Source: Absidia repens (Eukaryota > Mucoromycota > Mucoromycetes > Mucorales > Cunninghamellaceae). Taken from it: 64,000 nt of DNA. The notes beneath the pieces were generated by a model. The model searched no databases. It worked only from the letters and a program-made list of their open reading frames with translations, and was not told the DNA's origin. A program made the position numbers and the translations under genes. Position 1 is the stretch's first letter. Each line of letters opens with the position of its first letter. The stretch covers positions 310,001 to 374,000 of the forward strand of contig MCGE01000001.1 of the NCBI GenBank assembly GCA_002105175.1. The letters run 5' to 3'. Positions 34,497 to 46,998 of the stretch are shown here, piece by piece.

Positions 34497-37400
34497 AATA
34501 CAAAGAGAAGTAGGATAGAATCAAGAAGAGGAGGAAAAATAAATAGTAGGAAAAGAAGGATTGAAAAAAAGGGTGGGGAAAGAAATATGGGGAAAAAAAA
34601 AAAAAAGATAAAACAACAGGCACTGTAAAAAAAAAAAAGACAATTCGGCGTTAGAATTTTTGAGAGCAAAGAACTTTTAAACCACCAATCGGCTTTTAGG
34701 ATGTTCCTTTAAAAGACTTTTCGTTTTCCTCCGTTCCTGGCCTTGTTCAAAACAAAAAGGAGCACACGTTTGCCAAAAAATCCAATCTTTTAATGCACTA
34801 CAGTATTGACCTGGTAACGGAAGCTAGCGCGAACCTTTTGCTTTTCTCCTTGATCCTTTTTTCATTTTCTCCTTGTTTCACATTTATATATAAATGATAC
34901 GGGTGAATGTAGAAAAAGGAACGAAAACGGATAATGAGATCAATCATGTGAAGAGAGCTTGAATATCGGCTTCACTTTGACTCTTCGTTAGAATCATTGG
35001 CCAATCTGACCATTAGTCATGAGTACAACTCCGATGCTTGAGCCATCATCGTCGTGTATATAAAAAGATAACTTTAACCCTTTTTCTTTATTCTTTCAAA
35101 TGAACCCCATCCTAGTGTACAGATGTTTTTTTATTTTATTTTTAATCACTATGGTATTATATTTATATGATGCAATTTACACGTAGAAAGATCAGTTATC
35201 TCCTTGTAATTTAAACATTTCCTTCCAATTGTTTTTATCTATGATCGTCAAATTTGAATCCCCTAACTACTTTTTAAGGCAACCCCTTACAAACTTAGTT
35301 TTATTTTTTTGCTGTGAACGTGACCGGGATGATCCTTAACCAAAGAAAAAAGAAGCGGTGTTTAGATTATTGTGGTAGAGGTTTTGACAAGCTTTGCCTG
35401 AATCCTACCCTATTTCTTTCTCGGGCGACACCGACCAATGACAAAGTTTTTTTTTCCCTTAAATTTTTAATGGCTTCAAAATATCCCTCCATTTCATCCC
35501 AAAAATCAAAGCTTTATCTCAGGTTCCTTGATAGCGAAGTAGGTCAAGTTCCCATATCCTTTCTGCTTTTAAACCCTATAATGAAACGGAAAAATGCTTT
35601 TTTGTCTCAAATCTATCCTAGATCCTATTCATAGTGCATTATATACGTTGCAGATCATTTTGGAGTCGAAATACATTTCTCAATTTTTGTCTCTAAATAT
35701 TTAACCACACGGGGCTTAATGTCAAGGGTAACTCTAAAGATAAAAGCACTTTTCTTTACAGCCCAATTGCATATGCAGAAAATGCTAGGCCTGAATATCT
35801 GCCAACCGGCAAACGCAACATAAAAATAAGTTTGCCACATCCCGCTCCTGAATGAGTTGTCCCGAATATCCTGTATATAACATTATAGCCAGTCTTTTTT
35901 TTTTACACATACATCAGCTCTTTTTTTTTTCTTATCCGAAAAAAGCGCTGTAAAGTGTGGGTATATCCAACCCCATTCGATAAGACAAACTAAACGTAAA
36001 AGGGGCACTATAAAGATAAAAAGACAAAGTATATTTTATTCAAATGCAGATATAAACTATGATAGTTAAACTAAACAACTGTATTTAACCTCATGTTAAT
36101 ACTATGATAACTATCTTAAGGTGGGACGTTTAAAAGTGTGCGTAGGTGAGTGTGTCGGTATAGGTGTCGGATTCCTTGCTATTGGATAAATATAGCATAA
36201 GATAAATTTGCCAAATCAACGAGGACAAGCTATTCTATGGCGAGTGACAAAATATTCTACAGTAGGCAGGAGGCAAACTAAACTACGCTGAGTTGCTCCT
36301 TCATGACTGCAAAGGCAACAAGAGAAGAGATCAACCATACAGCTGACGTTGAATGATGGTGGTAAATTTCACTATAAAAGAACCACCATGTTGATGATAT
36401 TGCATGATGCTCGTAGAAAAAAAAAAAGGAAAAAAGTACATTCTTTTTGTATCCACCAAAAAAAATCGCAAACCAAAATCCTCCCAGATAATATTTCAAA
36501 TCCCGCCCACGTGAATATTTATTTACTCCCAATTTTTATTTTTCCGCACACTTGTTTTTCTTTTTCTTTTCCATTAACTTATTTGAGGTCATGTTGGACT
36601 TAGAATAGTGTCAGGACTAGTGTAGCAGGATTTTCAGCTCAGGGATTACAACATGCATGGGGAAACCCATTCATTTTGCATTTAAGATCTGAAGGCACCG
36701 TTGGAGCCTCCATTAGCTTAGTTTAGTGTCAGCTTACCCATAGTTTGGATGTATATTTAAATAAAACATGTATTTTTTTAATTGCTTCAATCAAAAAAAT
36801 CCCATTAGTCTTTCTCATTCCTTATTCAATGTAGTATATGCATTTTTTACAATGTTCCATCACCTTCTTTTGACTACTGTTGATCGTTGTTGTGCTTCAA
36901 GAAAAGACACCCCATTTGCCTTTCTCGTGGCTTGTATATTTTATTAGATCTTTTTTATGAAGACCCCTTCAGATTAGTACCTACCATTCTTCAGGTCTCC
37001 CGTTCGTCCCTTCATGCTAGCTACCTCCATTAGATCCCTTGCGAAGATGATTCTCTAGATTGTAATTTTGGTATCTACCAATACTCTTCAATAAAATATG
37101 CTCTTTTTTATCATCCTCTAACCCATTTTATGGTAAACAGTGTAGCTATTGTACTGTTTTGTGAAAGTACTGCTAGACACTTGTTCTCCAATTCCCACTA
37201 TGACTACTTGCGATTTTCCTTCTTTAGTTTTAATATCTTCCAATACTTATCAATAAAAAATATGTCCATTTTATTTATCATCCTTTACCCATCGATAGTA
37301 AACAAGGTGGCTATTGTACCTGTTTTGTGAGTGTTCTACGAAACACTTGTTCTATAATTCATCCACTATGACTACTTGCCCTACCCAGAATTCCTAGCGA

Positions 37401-38181
37401 CTTGTTGACAACACTATGCCATTTAAGTATAAAACGTGACACTATTATTGCTCTACCATTCACATGAATTATCCTTGACTGTGACATCAACATAACCACC
37501 ACTAGACAGGACATATTGTATATATCCAACACGTTATTTGCATTTGTATATTTTGGATTTCGTTTCTTTTTTGCATGTAGCATGACAAAATAAAAATAAA
37601 GATCAAACGGAAGTCCACTGAACCCAAAGGCGTTGCCAATGACTTACAAAATGGCGAGAGGGTTTCTAGTTTGATCAAAATCCACACTTTAACTACGCTG
37701 TCACTGACACCAAGTATGACACTGCAATATCAGATGCGTTACTATATGTGACGCTGGGTAAATAATATATCTCTTTTTCATAAGACTATTTAACTGATCC
37801 GACATTAAAAAATAATTATGCGCAAAGCCAAGCTCAATTTTCAGAAAACTAATATTCTTATATCACGAATGCTTTATATCGAAAAACTATTGTATACTGC
37901 AGACTACCCTCTACAATATAATAGAAGATAACTTGACAAGTTTTTCGATCCAAGGAATTCCAACACATATAGCATATATATATTAAATTACTATGTTATA
38001 TAATCATCAACATTTGCCATACTGTTTTATTTCTGATTTTTAAAGGGATACAAAGAGACGAGCGGAGCCCGAATACGAAAAGTCAAAGGAGCGAAAAAAA
38101 AAACATTTCTCTTTTTCCTTTCTCCACTCTTTTTTTTTTTTTTTTTTTTTTTGTGTCAGGACACTTCTTATCACACGAAGC
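34497..38181. other. Gene-poor 3.7 kb between divergent AGC1 and TAF8
   Basis: The longest stretch without a gene in the window. It holds the AGC1 upstream region, an AT-rich section (34800-36270) with no supported gene, repeat copy C (36494-37388), and unique AT-rich DNA to 38100. The open frames at 35314-35634 (+) and 35655-35840 (-) have no recognisable similarity and are not called. A T run (38131-38152) precedes TAF8. Confidence 0.5.
36494..37388 (+). repeat. Dispersed non-coding repeat family, copy C, with extra 162-bp tandem units
   Basis: Starts TTTCAAATCCCGCCCACGTG, then a pyrimidine tract, the core GGACTTAGAATAGTGTCAGG...ATTACAACATGCATGGGG (about 36595-36664), the CCCATTAGTCTTTCTC block at about 36801, and TTCAATAAAATATGCTC at about 37088. 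Beyond that point two copies of a unit of about 162 bp follow (about 37088-37249 and 37250-37388). Each begins at a TCAATAAAA motif and contains GGTAAACA...GCTATTGTACTGTTTTGTGA-like sequence and CACTATGACTACTTGC. Copies A and B lack the second unit. Confidence 0.72.
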
Positions 38182-39221
38182 ATGCATAACGCTCAGCCAA
38201 CAAGTTCACCATTTGTTAATGAAACAAATGCCAAAGTAGCTGTCATGCTTGCGAAAGAAGCAGGGTTTGAATCCATCGATAGCAAAGCCTTACCATCATT
38301 AGCCAATCTACTCGGCACTTGTAAGTGAGAAAAAAAGAACGTTGCTATTTTTCGTTTTTCATGTAAAGATCCTCATATTCCTTTTTTTTTGGGGGGGGGG
38401 ACTGTTGGACTATAGATTTAGAAACACTACTTATATCAACGCACTCATATGCAGAACTTGGCAATCGGATACGACCCAACTATCATGACATTCAACGCTG
38501 TTTCCATAAAAGTGGCATCGACCTATCTTCACTTGAACAATATTCAGAACAATACACTATTCAGAATACCAAAGGTAAGCCTCAGAATAAATACCAGGAT
38601 ACCCAGCAAGAGATTGATATTCACTCTTTTTTTTTCAATATATATATAATTCTAGGAAAGCAACCTCTCCACCTTGACCGATCCAACGAAACAACGATTG
38701 AAACGATACCCGAATTCTTGGCCTCCGATGAAGATGAAGATGACGAAGATGATGAAGAAAAGGAATCCACTGAAGATAGACCCCATGGCGATGCTACCTA
38801 TGTACCTTCCTATTTACCAAATTCCCAAGCAAACACTCCTTTAGACAGACACCGGTAAGGTCATTTATAGAGAAAATGCTGGGGGGAGGATGGGGAGGGA
38901 TTGGTTGGTTGGTGAATGGTACGGTATGGGGCCTGTATCTCACCGGTTGTTTCTTTTTTCTTTTCTTTTTCTTTCATGTAGGTATATATTGATCGACCTG
39001 ATAATCCACAACGTGTACGAGAATTGAATTCACAACAATCTAGAACGGTGGAGGAAAATTTGAAACGGCTCATGTCTGCGGAAAGCGATATTATTCGGCA
39101 AAGGGAATTGGGATCAAGAGAAACAGTCAGTCCATTGGTTGATCTGAACCTCACGCCTATCGTCAACTATGAAACCAACCTGCAACGAAGGAAACGCGCC
39201 AAGCGTGGAAAATTAGAATAG
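38182..39221 (+). CDS. TAF8: TFIID subunit TAF8; one apparent single-base deletion
   Basis: Exons 38182-38320, 38416-38574, 38656-38854 and 38982-39221. The N-terminus (VAVMLAKEAGFESIDSKALPSLANLLGTY...YAELGNRIRPNYHDI) is the histone-fold (bromodomain-associated) domain that pairs with TAF10. It is followed by an acidic stretch and the TAF8 C-terminal motif. The exons sum to 737 nt, one short of a multiple of three. Up to YVPSYLP the frame is correct. The family motif FPSKHSFRQTP then appears one frame over and joins in phase to VYIDRPDNPQRVREL in the last exon. Adding one base to the AAA run at 38819-38821 restores continuity. As assembled the frame is broken. Confidence 0.85.
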
Positions 39222-39775
39222 TATCTCTTTACATGAGCTTCGCTAGTTTTTAGTTTTACTTGTATATACATCCTCTTTTTTTTTTTTTTATTTGAATCTA
39301 TATAATAAAAATTGTTATTATTGATGGTGTTTACTGATGCCTTTATAGATGCAGCAATGGCTTGGGTATTGGGATAGGGGCAATGGGCATGAATGACGAG
39401 GCGGGCGGGCGTTATGCTTTGAATCTGATATGCTATAAGGAAAAATGATGATGGACGGGATCAGTGTGCGATATCAAAAGATAGTCGATCCGAAATATAT
39501 AAAAAAAAAAAAAAAAATGATGGTCTATAGAGTAGCGATAGAAATTTGATTGCAGTATATTGAAGCATGGGATGTGGTAAACATTAGATGGGTGACCAAC
39601 TGTATGAAAAATGTGGTACCAATCAAGTTATGTAAATAAACAATGAATAGTTTTATTAGAAAATCAATATTTCGGTTGGGAATAGTATATGTATATGTAT
39701 AAATGGGGTTTTTATTCTACAGTGTGTTTTCTGAAACTACTACTACTATTTCTACAAACTATAATACCAATATTG
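39222..39775. other. Intergenic, 554 nt, between convergent TAF8 and OPI3
   Basis: Two 3' flanks. AATAAAAATTG at about 39304 is a candidate TAF8 poly(A) signal. GC-richer patch near 39390-39410. No gene seen. Confidence 0.5.
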
Positions 39776-40689
39776 CTATTGTTTTTTGTCCTTATTGGCA
39801 TATATCATGGCAGTGAAGGGACTATATGAAATAAAAAAGGGGTGAGTAAAGCAAAAATGCAAATGTGATTTTTATGGATATGTTCTTACCCTTCATAACG
39901 CAAGGCGACCCGGTATACAACATGCACAATAAAAGTCAATAACAGACCAGCAGGGCTGGCATACCTATCAGTCAGCAAATAAAAACAATCATGTATTAAT
40001 AATTACCATTAATCATCACAAGCACCAGTCCCACACTCTTTTATTACCATAAACCAGTGGCCAAAAAAGTGAGGGTAGAACCAGTATACATAGGATCTTC
40101 ACAGACATTAAATGGGAAACCAGTGACGCGAGCTGACATCAAAATACCAAAGTAATCACCTAAATAAAATACAATTATATGTATGTAATGAGCGAGTTTA
40201 GTCTGTGGTTCCAGTAGCGCTGTCCTTATTTGTATTTCTCAAAGAGCCTTACCCAAATAGGTACCAGTGAATCCAAGAGCCCACATGGAAGACAAGACTA
40301 AAACGTTGCCAGACAAAAAGAGGACCACAGCAATGGCTTTGACAGCATCCAGTTCAAGAAGAGGATGGGTGGGTTGGAATTCCAAGGCAGCCTTGTAAAG
40401 ATAATCGCGAAGAATACCAAGGGAAAAGATAGATACAGCAAGAGCAGCACAGCCACGGTAGGCGTTACCACCTGCAAGCTTTGTCAAAACGTGGCTTCGA
40501 TATTCTATAATACGGGGAGGTTGTTAGTACATGGTATACTATACACTGTCATTATCCCCATGTTCATGGTATTGGTACTTTACCTGCACGAGCAACAATG
40601 TTCCAGTATATAGGGTTGAACAAGATATTGGCCAAAGCAAAATAGAAAGATGGTTGTGAGAAGTCAAAGTATTCCAATAATGAAGCCAT
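39776..40689 (-). CDS. OPI3: Phospholipid methyltransferase (Opi3/PEMT family)
   Basis: Exons 40689-40584, 40504-40253, 40159-40048, 39965-39900 and 39821-39776 give 582 nt, 193 residues, the usual Opi3 length. The start [20 protein letters not shown] leads into four hydrophobic segments. [20 protein letters not shown] and [19 protein letters not shown] are the AdoMet-binding and catalytic blocks of the PEMT family, followed by [12 protein letters not shown]. The last exon is only 46 nt and ends in a KDKKQ tail. It catalyses the last two AdoMet-dependent methylations from phosphatidylethanolamine to phosphatidylcholine in the ER. All junctions keep frame. Confidence 0.93.
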
Positions 40690-41215
40690 TTTTTAAAACA
40701 GAAGAAATTTTAACAGTAATATTAAAAAAGAAAGGGAAAAAGAGGAGGAAAAGGGTCCTGGAGTTGCCCTGCACAAATTAAAGCCTTTCAATCCCAGCAT
40801 CTCATCTGTTTTTTTTTGGTTGCAGAAAAAATACCGGGTGAATTTTATTGAGGATGTCCGTGCCATTCACCTACCATTTAAACTTCGAGAACTTTCCCTC
40901 TCCCATTCCCTTCTAACCTTCAATCCCCCCCCACCCAAAAAAAAAAAAAAAAAAAAAAAAAGTTTACTATTCCAACTAATCATTCCTGGAATTCCTAAAA
41001 CAACTACTTCAATAATTCTATTCAAATGCACACCCCATCATTGTCATCGTGATTCATGAGAATCAATAATAATAAATATATATAAAAAAAACGACTTCTA
41101 AAAATGGATTTTTTTTATTGATAATGGATACAAACGATAATAATAATAACAAAAAAGCAAATAAACAATCTAAACTAAATAAGGAGAGAAGACAAAAAAA
41201 AATGGGACTCACAAT
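40690..41215. other. Intergenic, 526 nt
   Basis: OPI3 upstream region and eEF3 3' flank, both on minus. C-rich then poly-A stretch at about 40926-40961. No gene seen. Confidence 0.5.
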
Positions 41216-43087
41216 CTAAAAGTCTTCATCTTCGTCCGTAAACACTACATAAAAAAAATATATACATAAATGATCATATTGTTAGCTCATATCCCCAAGC
41301 CCTTATATCATTTTGCTTGCTTACCTTCTTCCCCACGTTTACGACGTTCCATGCGTTCCTTCTTCTTCTTGCGGAGTTCTTTAGAAGTCAACTTGACCTT
41401 CTTCTTGGTAGCCTTGACAATATTTCCTTGAGCATCCACTTGGTCTTCTTCTTCCTTTTCATCGATCTTGGTTGTTCCACTGCCAGAGACCCAGTTGTGA
41501 CCCGAAGCAACAAGATGACCGTTATCCACCTTCCATACTTCAGTGCAGAGTGCTTCTGAGAATTCTCGGTTGTGAGTGACAATGACCACCCCGCCACCAT
41601 AGGTACGAATCGCCGTCGCCAAGGCGCCCAAAGACTCACGATCCAGATAATTCGTAGGTTCATCGAGCACCAACATATGAGGCTTGTTCCACATGGCGGC
41701 ACCAATCACCAATTTGACCTTTTGCCCACCAGAAAGACCACGGATACGTGAATGAGTAGCAAATTCAGGGTCCAATCCAACTTCGGTCAAATGCTTTTCA
41801 ATTTCCTTGGCAGTCAGTGGCCGGTTCAGCCCCAATTTGGCGGCTTCCAACGCATCCACCTCGGCAATCTTTTTGGAGAAGCCCATGTTTTCGAGTTTTT
41901 GCCGGGAAATCCACAAGTTATCCACGGATGAGCGACCCACCCAGGAGACCTCGTATTCGTAGGATTGCTTGAGTTTACGGCGACCAACAAGTTCATCAAC
42001 GACGCGCTTTTCACCTTCAATGACGAATGATTGGTTCATTTGCTTTGCTTCTTCTTCGGTAATGATACGATCCACCTTTTCAAGTTCTTCACGATCTTCA
42101 CCAGTCGCATATCGCCATTGGATGTATTCGTTGGGTGTGCTGTCCAAATGTTTTTCAATGTGATGGAATGCGTGCTGAGCAACATAGGCAATACGAAGAT
42201 TGGGGTGCTTCCATACAGTACCAATTTCTGACTCGATTTCACCAGTCAATAATTTAATCAATGTGGATTTACCTAAAATAGAATTACAGTAAATGTAACA
42301 GTCCGTTCTTTTTTTTTTTTTTATTTAAGGAATTCTTTTTGAGACTTACCGGCACCATTGGGACCAATGACAGCAACGCGAGAAGAAAGAGAGCATTGCA
42401 TGCTGATATCAACAAGTTGTTTACGACTAGTACCAGGATATTGAAAGTCGACATTCTTCATTTTCAAAATAGCACGTTCCTTGGTCTTGATACCTTCGAG
42501 GAAACCAGGTTCAGGGAAAGCAAACTTGATTTGAGCCGCATCCAAAGAGTAATAAGAGGCAGCTTTGGGTACCTTCTTCACAAATTCGGACAAATTTCCA
42601 CCATAGCGCTTGAGTTTGTAGTTGCCTTCATAATGTATGATGTCAGAGCATACATGATCCAAAAATCCAGAGTCGTGAGATACAATCATCGAAGTTACCG
42701 TCTTCAAACCCAGAAGGTAGTTTTCTAACCAGGCGACATTGACAACATCCAAGTGATTGGTAGGTTCGTCCAGCAATAGAATATCAGCATTCATCAACAT
42801 AGCACGCGCTAAAGCCAACTTCATCTTCCATCCACCAGAAAGAGCACCAATAGGCATACTGCTGACCATTTCTTCAGTGAATCCATAATCACGCAAAATC
42901 TTGTGTACTTGATCCCGGTCTTTGGTTTCCACACCATCAGAGGCAATAATAAAATCAATCAGTGAAGTATCTGCTTGAGAACCATCGATATCATGTTCAA
43001 CATAAACGGTCTTGAGTACAGATTTCGGTGGAAAGCCTTCGACTTGTTCATTGGCAATGGCACGCATCAAAGTGGATTTACCTGTTT

Positions 43088-43134
<47 letters not shown>

Positions 43135-44732
43135 AGTTAAACCCCATCATCGATATGCTGAACCCTTCCTCCCCTCTTCTCATATTTCAACTTACCACAA
43201 CCATTTGCACCACATAAACCATATCGACGTCCACGTTTGAGACGAAGAGCAGTACGATTGAGTAAGATTTTGGCACCATACGCAAGAGAGAATTCACAGT
43301 TGCACAATTCTTCACCTTCGTCATCTTCTTCTTCATCAGCATCGTGTTGCGCCACAGCTTCTTCACATGTAGCCAGAGCAGCGAGGGCCAATTTTTCAGC
43401 ATGAGCATCATGTTCTGCACCCCATTCTTCGGAATCACGGCCGGTCACCAGAAGCCAGGTAGCCGCATGAGTTTGAATTGCTTCAATCCATTGATCACGA
43501 CTGAAACTTTTACCCAATACCAAGGCCAACGAGACTTCGATCATGTACTTGCGAATTGGGCTGTAGAAGCCTTCCAATTTGGTGGTCATCAAATGGTCCA
43601 ATGTCTTTGTCACCTTGTCCCGCTTTTCATCACCAGTCAACACTTGCTTGTCACCGCCACCACAACGTTTGAGTGTTTCCAACGCCTTGACGACTTGACC
43701 ACGGCATTCAGGATCAGCAACCACATCTTGCACATGTTCCAAAGCAGGGTACAAAAGAGGTAAAAACGGCGCAGCGGCATCCGGATCATCCACCAGTTTA
43801 CACATGTTGTCGATAATCACAGCGGATTTGCGTTTGATGGGCGTTTGGCGTTCCTTGAGTCCACGAGCCAAGAGAGGGACCATGAGAGACAAAGTGGCAG
43901 AATCCACTTCTTGTACAAACGTGGTGGCACCCAGTTGATGAATCGTTTCAGGCACTTTTTCAGGTTGGTTGATGCAATCAATCACAGCAGGAATAAACCG
44001 TTCGATATCCTTGTTGTCCAACAGTTGTGTCACCGTTGCCATCGTCTGGGTTGCTTGTTTCTTGACATCGGATTTGGTGTCCCACATACAATCAGAGACC
44101 ACAGGGATGATATCAGGGATACAGGCCAGAATTTCCATAGGGTTGATTTTGGTGAGGTGTTCAATGAGCTGGAGGGACAACATCTTGGTTTGCCATTTTT
44201 TGGAGTTTTCTAACCCTTCCAGACAATGTAAGACGATGTAACGGGTGGCAGCAGGATTCAGGGTAGCGACCAGGTCATAAGCACGCTTGGCAGTTGCTTC
44301 CTTGATTTCTTTGTTTTTATCCGCTTGGAGTTCCAAAAGAGGGGTCAGCAGAGTGATCAAATAGGGTTCCACGGAGCCATGGAAGAAGGCATTCGCATTG
44401 ATAATGTTGTCCAATAATTCCAGCACCGCCAGCACATTTTGAGGCTTAACCTTTTTGGCATAAAGTTCAGTTGTCAAAGCAGCATATAAATGGCAAGTCT
44501 TGAGAGAACGTACACCATATTGATGGAGGAAGTCAGTCACCTTGTCAAGAATAGCCTTGCGTTCATCAGCACTATCCGTCTTGAAGAATTGGTTCAAAAG
44601 ATCCTTGGATTCCTTGGCATCACTTTCACTGATTCGAGATCGCCTAACCTTGTGAAGCTTTTCCATGTTCAGCCGTTTGGTGAGATCAGCATGATTGGCC
44701 GCTTGAGAAGCAGTAACAGGAGTGTTCGACAT
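41216..44732 (-). CDS. TEF3: Translation elongation factor eEF3 (ABC-F ATPase)
   Basis: Four exons: 44732-43196, 43081-42350, 42272-41325 and 41244-41216 (29 nt). They give 3246 nt, 1081 residues. An N-terminal HEAT-repeat region (about residues 30-350) and a helical bundle precede two ABC domains. The first has the P-loop GANGCGKST and signature [15 protein letters not shown]; the second has GPNGAGKST and [12 protein letters not shown], with DEPTNHLD and DEPTNYLD as Walker B. A chromodomain-like insert sits in the second. The Lys/Arg-rich tail ends in an acidic DEDEDF. eEF3 uses ATP to release E-site tRNA and is needed for elongation in fungi. Both P-loops are split by a phase-1 intron at the same Gly codon. 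Confidence 0.95.
43095..43133. repeat. Poly-A tract, 39 nt, in an eEF3 intron
   Basis: Ten T (43085-43094) directly followed by 39 A inside the intron between eEF3 exons 1 and 2. On the transcribed strand this is a long poly-U next to a short poly-A, close to the acceptor, and could pair with itself. Confidence 0.9.
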
Positions 44733-44918
44733 TGTTGCTACACACTATTACTAAAAGAAAGAAGAATGGAATAAAAGAGGTGGATAAGATAAGAGAAACA
44801 AAAAAAAAAAAAATAGAAAAAAGGAAGGGTCGGGGTTTGTAAATATGAAATGCGCTTCATCGAAAAAGAGAAACACACCATAATGATTTTATTGTAAAAA
44901 AAAAAAAATTCTAATGTA

Positions 44919-46950
44919 TTACATGGGTTTTGAATCTTGGTGCTGTTCCATCATAATCGAGTATATAGCACTGGCAACACCGCTTTCTAATCCAAGATCG
45001 CTGAGGAATTGATCAGGTGGTTTTTGATTCATAGTACTGTTGTTGTTGTTGTTGTTGTTGCTGTTGTTCCGGTCAGTCTTGTCATTGTCATCCTTGTCTT
45101 TGGTGGTTGGGCTCAACTTGCTTTGATCATCGTTGTTTTTGTTTGTTGAATTATTAGTGCCGCGTTGAGGAAAAGAGGAGGGAGTAGGACTTGAAACTGA
45201 AGATGACATGACAGGGGCAATCATTTCGTAACCCACACGCCCGGATGTAATGGCTGTTTTTGGATGTGGATCGGATTTTTCGGCTGAGTGTTTCCATGGA
45301 TAAGTGGTATGATTGCTATTGTTACTATTATCGTATGTTGATTTTTGCACCGGACGATGATTGTTGTAATTGCTGTGAGGGCTGTTGTTGCCGCTATTGG
45401 TATTGTTGTTGCTTGATTCAGGCTGTTTTTGCATATCTGGTATAAATGGTTTGTTGTCCTTGACATGTTTCAATACATACATTGGGTTCAATTTGGCTTC
45501 CTTCAATTTTTGTGATATTCGAAGTGGTTTTTCATCATAGCCTAGTAGTCGTTCTATAAAAAAAAAAAAAAAAAAAAAAAAATTGAGCTGAATGTGGTTT
45601 CCACACTTAGGGTACTTCTTTTTTTGACATTACCTTGTACATTATCATGAGTACCATATTGAATCCATAATGCATATTGTCTCCAGTCGTCCATAACGTT
45701 GTATTTTTTCAATGCTGAAGTAATCACCTTGGAACATGGATCATCCAGTAAGAGTCGTACGTTTTTTGATGCTTCAAGTTCCACTTTGCTGCTGTTTGAT
45801 ATTTTTTCGCCATAAACCTTGATCGCGCCTCCGTCGTTGATTGTAACATTGGGAACCAATTTCGTCTAAAACATGAAAAAAGAAAATCAGTATCTTCATC
45901 CACTGAAATCAATGGTTATTTATTTTTTAAACGTACATCATCCATAGGTGTTGAGGCTTCAGATCCGCCATGTCTCTTGGTGTTATCTTGATATGCGCCA
46001 TAAAAGTAATCCGAAGCATGCGAAGTTGTTGGTGGGGTCAACATATGAAGTGGCTTAAGCGTACTGCTAAGACCAGTTCCATGACTTTTCAAAGCAGGCG
46101 GTGATTTGTCGTTTTCAAACAAGGGTAACGGCTATATTAAAATAAAAAAACGTGAGTCGCCTAGTATACCTTGAGTGTGAATATCCCACGTGCTTCTTAC
46201 CTTTTTGTCTTTGGCATATTTCCATAACTGCATCATATCATCCCGCATACGGTTCATGTCACCAGATATACGTACAAGATCCTCTGTCAGTTTCTTCAAA
46301 TGGATGTCTAAAAAACCGTAGCATAAGATTAGTCGAGATCTATTGCAGATTGGCATAAGCAGCAGTTACTACTCATTACCTCGTTCTTGAAAAGCAGCTT
46401 CGATTTTTCGATAATCAGCCATGCCGTTTGGTCCAATATAGTCCTACAAATTAAATCGAGATCATGGGTATGAGCATATCATTTCATTTTGGCTGATAAA
46501 CTCCTCCAATTTTCATTTACATTTTCATATAGTACACCTATCAAGAGAGTAAAAATAGACAGCGGTAAGTAGAGTAAAGACAGTACGCAGTGAGGTTTTG
46601 GCCAACTTACTAGGTGGAATATAATCCCATTCGTTGACCGGTACCCGTTGTGTTATTTTTAGGTGGTAAATGTGCCTGAGAATATCCATACGTTGACCGA
46701 CGGAATGCACCGCTAGATCTTTCAAGGTATCATGATCTAGATTGACCAGAACATCACCAGTAATACCTTGTTCTAAGATAAATAAATAAAAGGATGATAA
46801 ACCCCAATATAGTGGTAGAAAATGAGTGGATGTTGGTATATAGTTTTGATATTTTTCTTTACCTTTAAACTGTGCTTCAAAACAAGAATATCCAATAGAG
46901 GCAATCCACTTGTTTACTTTGTGTTCATCCCAAAGTAATACACTGTCCAT
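44919..46950 (-). CDS. STE50: Ste50-like adaptor, SAM and Ras-association domains
   Basis: Exons 46950-46863, 46772-46611, 46537-46521 (17 nt), 46443-46380, 46307-46201, 46131-45937, 45865-45634 and 45553-44919. From the ATG at 46950 they sum to 1500 nt, 499 residues, all in frame. The SAM domain is VLLWDEHKVNKWIASIGYS...EQGITGDVLVNLDHDTLKDL...GQRMDILRHIYHLK. A short amphipathic segment (HLKKLTEDLVRISGDMNRMRDD) follows. The C-terminal Ras-association domain includes IKVYGEKISNSSKVELEASKN, VMDDWRQYALWIQYG and ERLLGYDEKPL. An Asn-rich low-complexity tail ends the protein. Ste50 links Cdc42/Ras signals to the MAPKKK Ste11. A proline-rich open frame upstream (47394-47703) may be a first exon, but no splice joining it in frame was found. 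Confidence 0.86.
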
Positions 46951-46998
46951 GTTAAAAAAAAAATTAAAGAAAGAAACACAAAGACAGAGCAATTTTAC

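Noticed and set aside
35314..35634. 106-codon open frame in the gene-poor gap
   Set aside because: No recognisable similarity, no introns or context that support it, and composition like surrounding AT-rich DNA.
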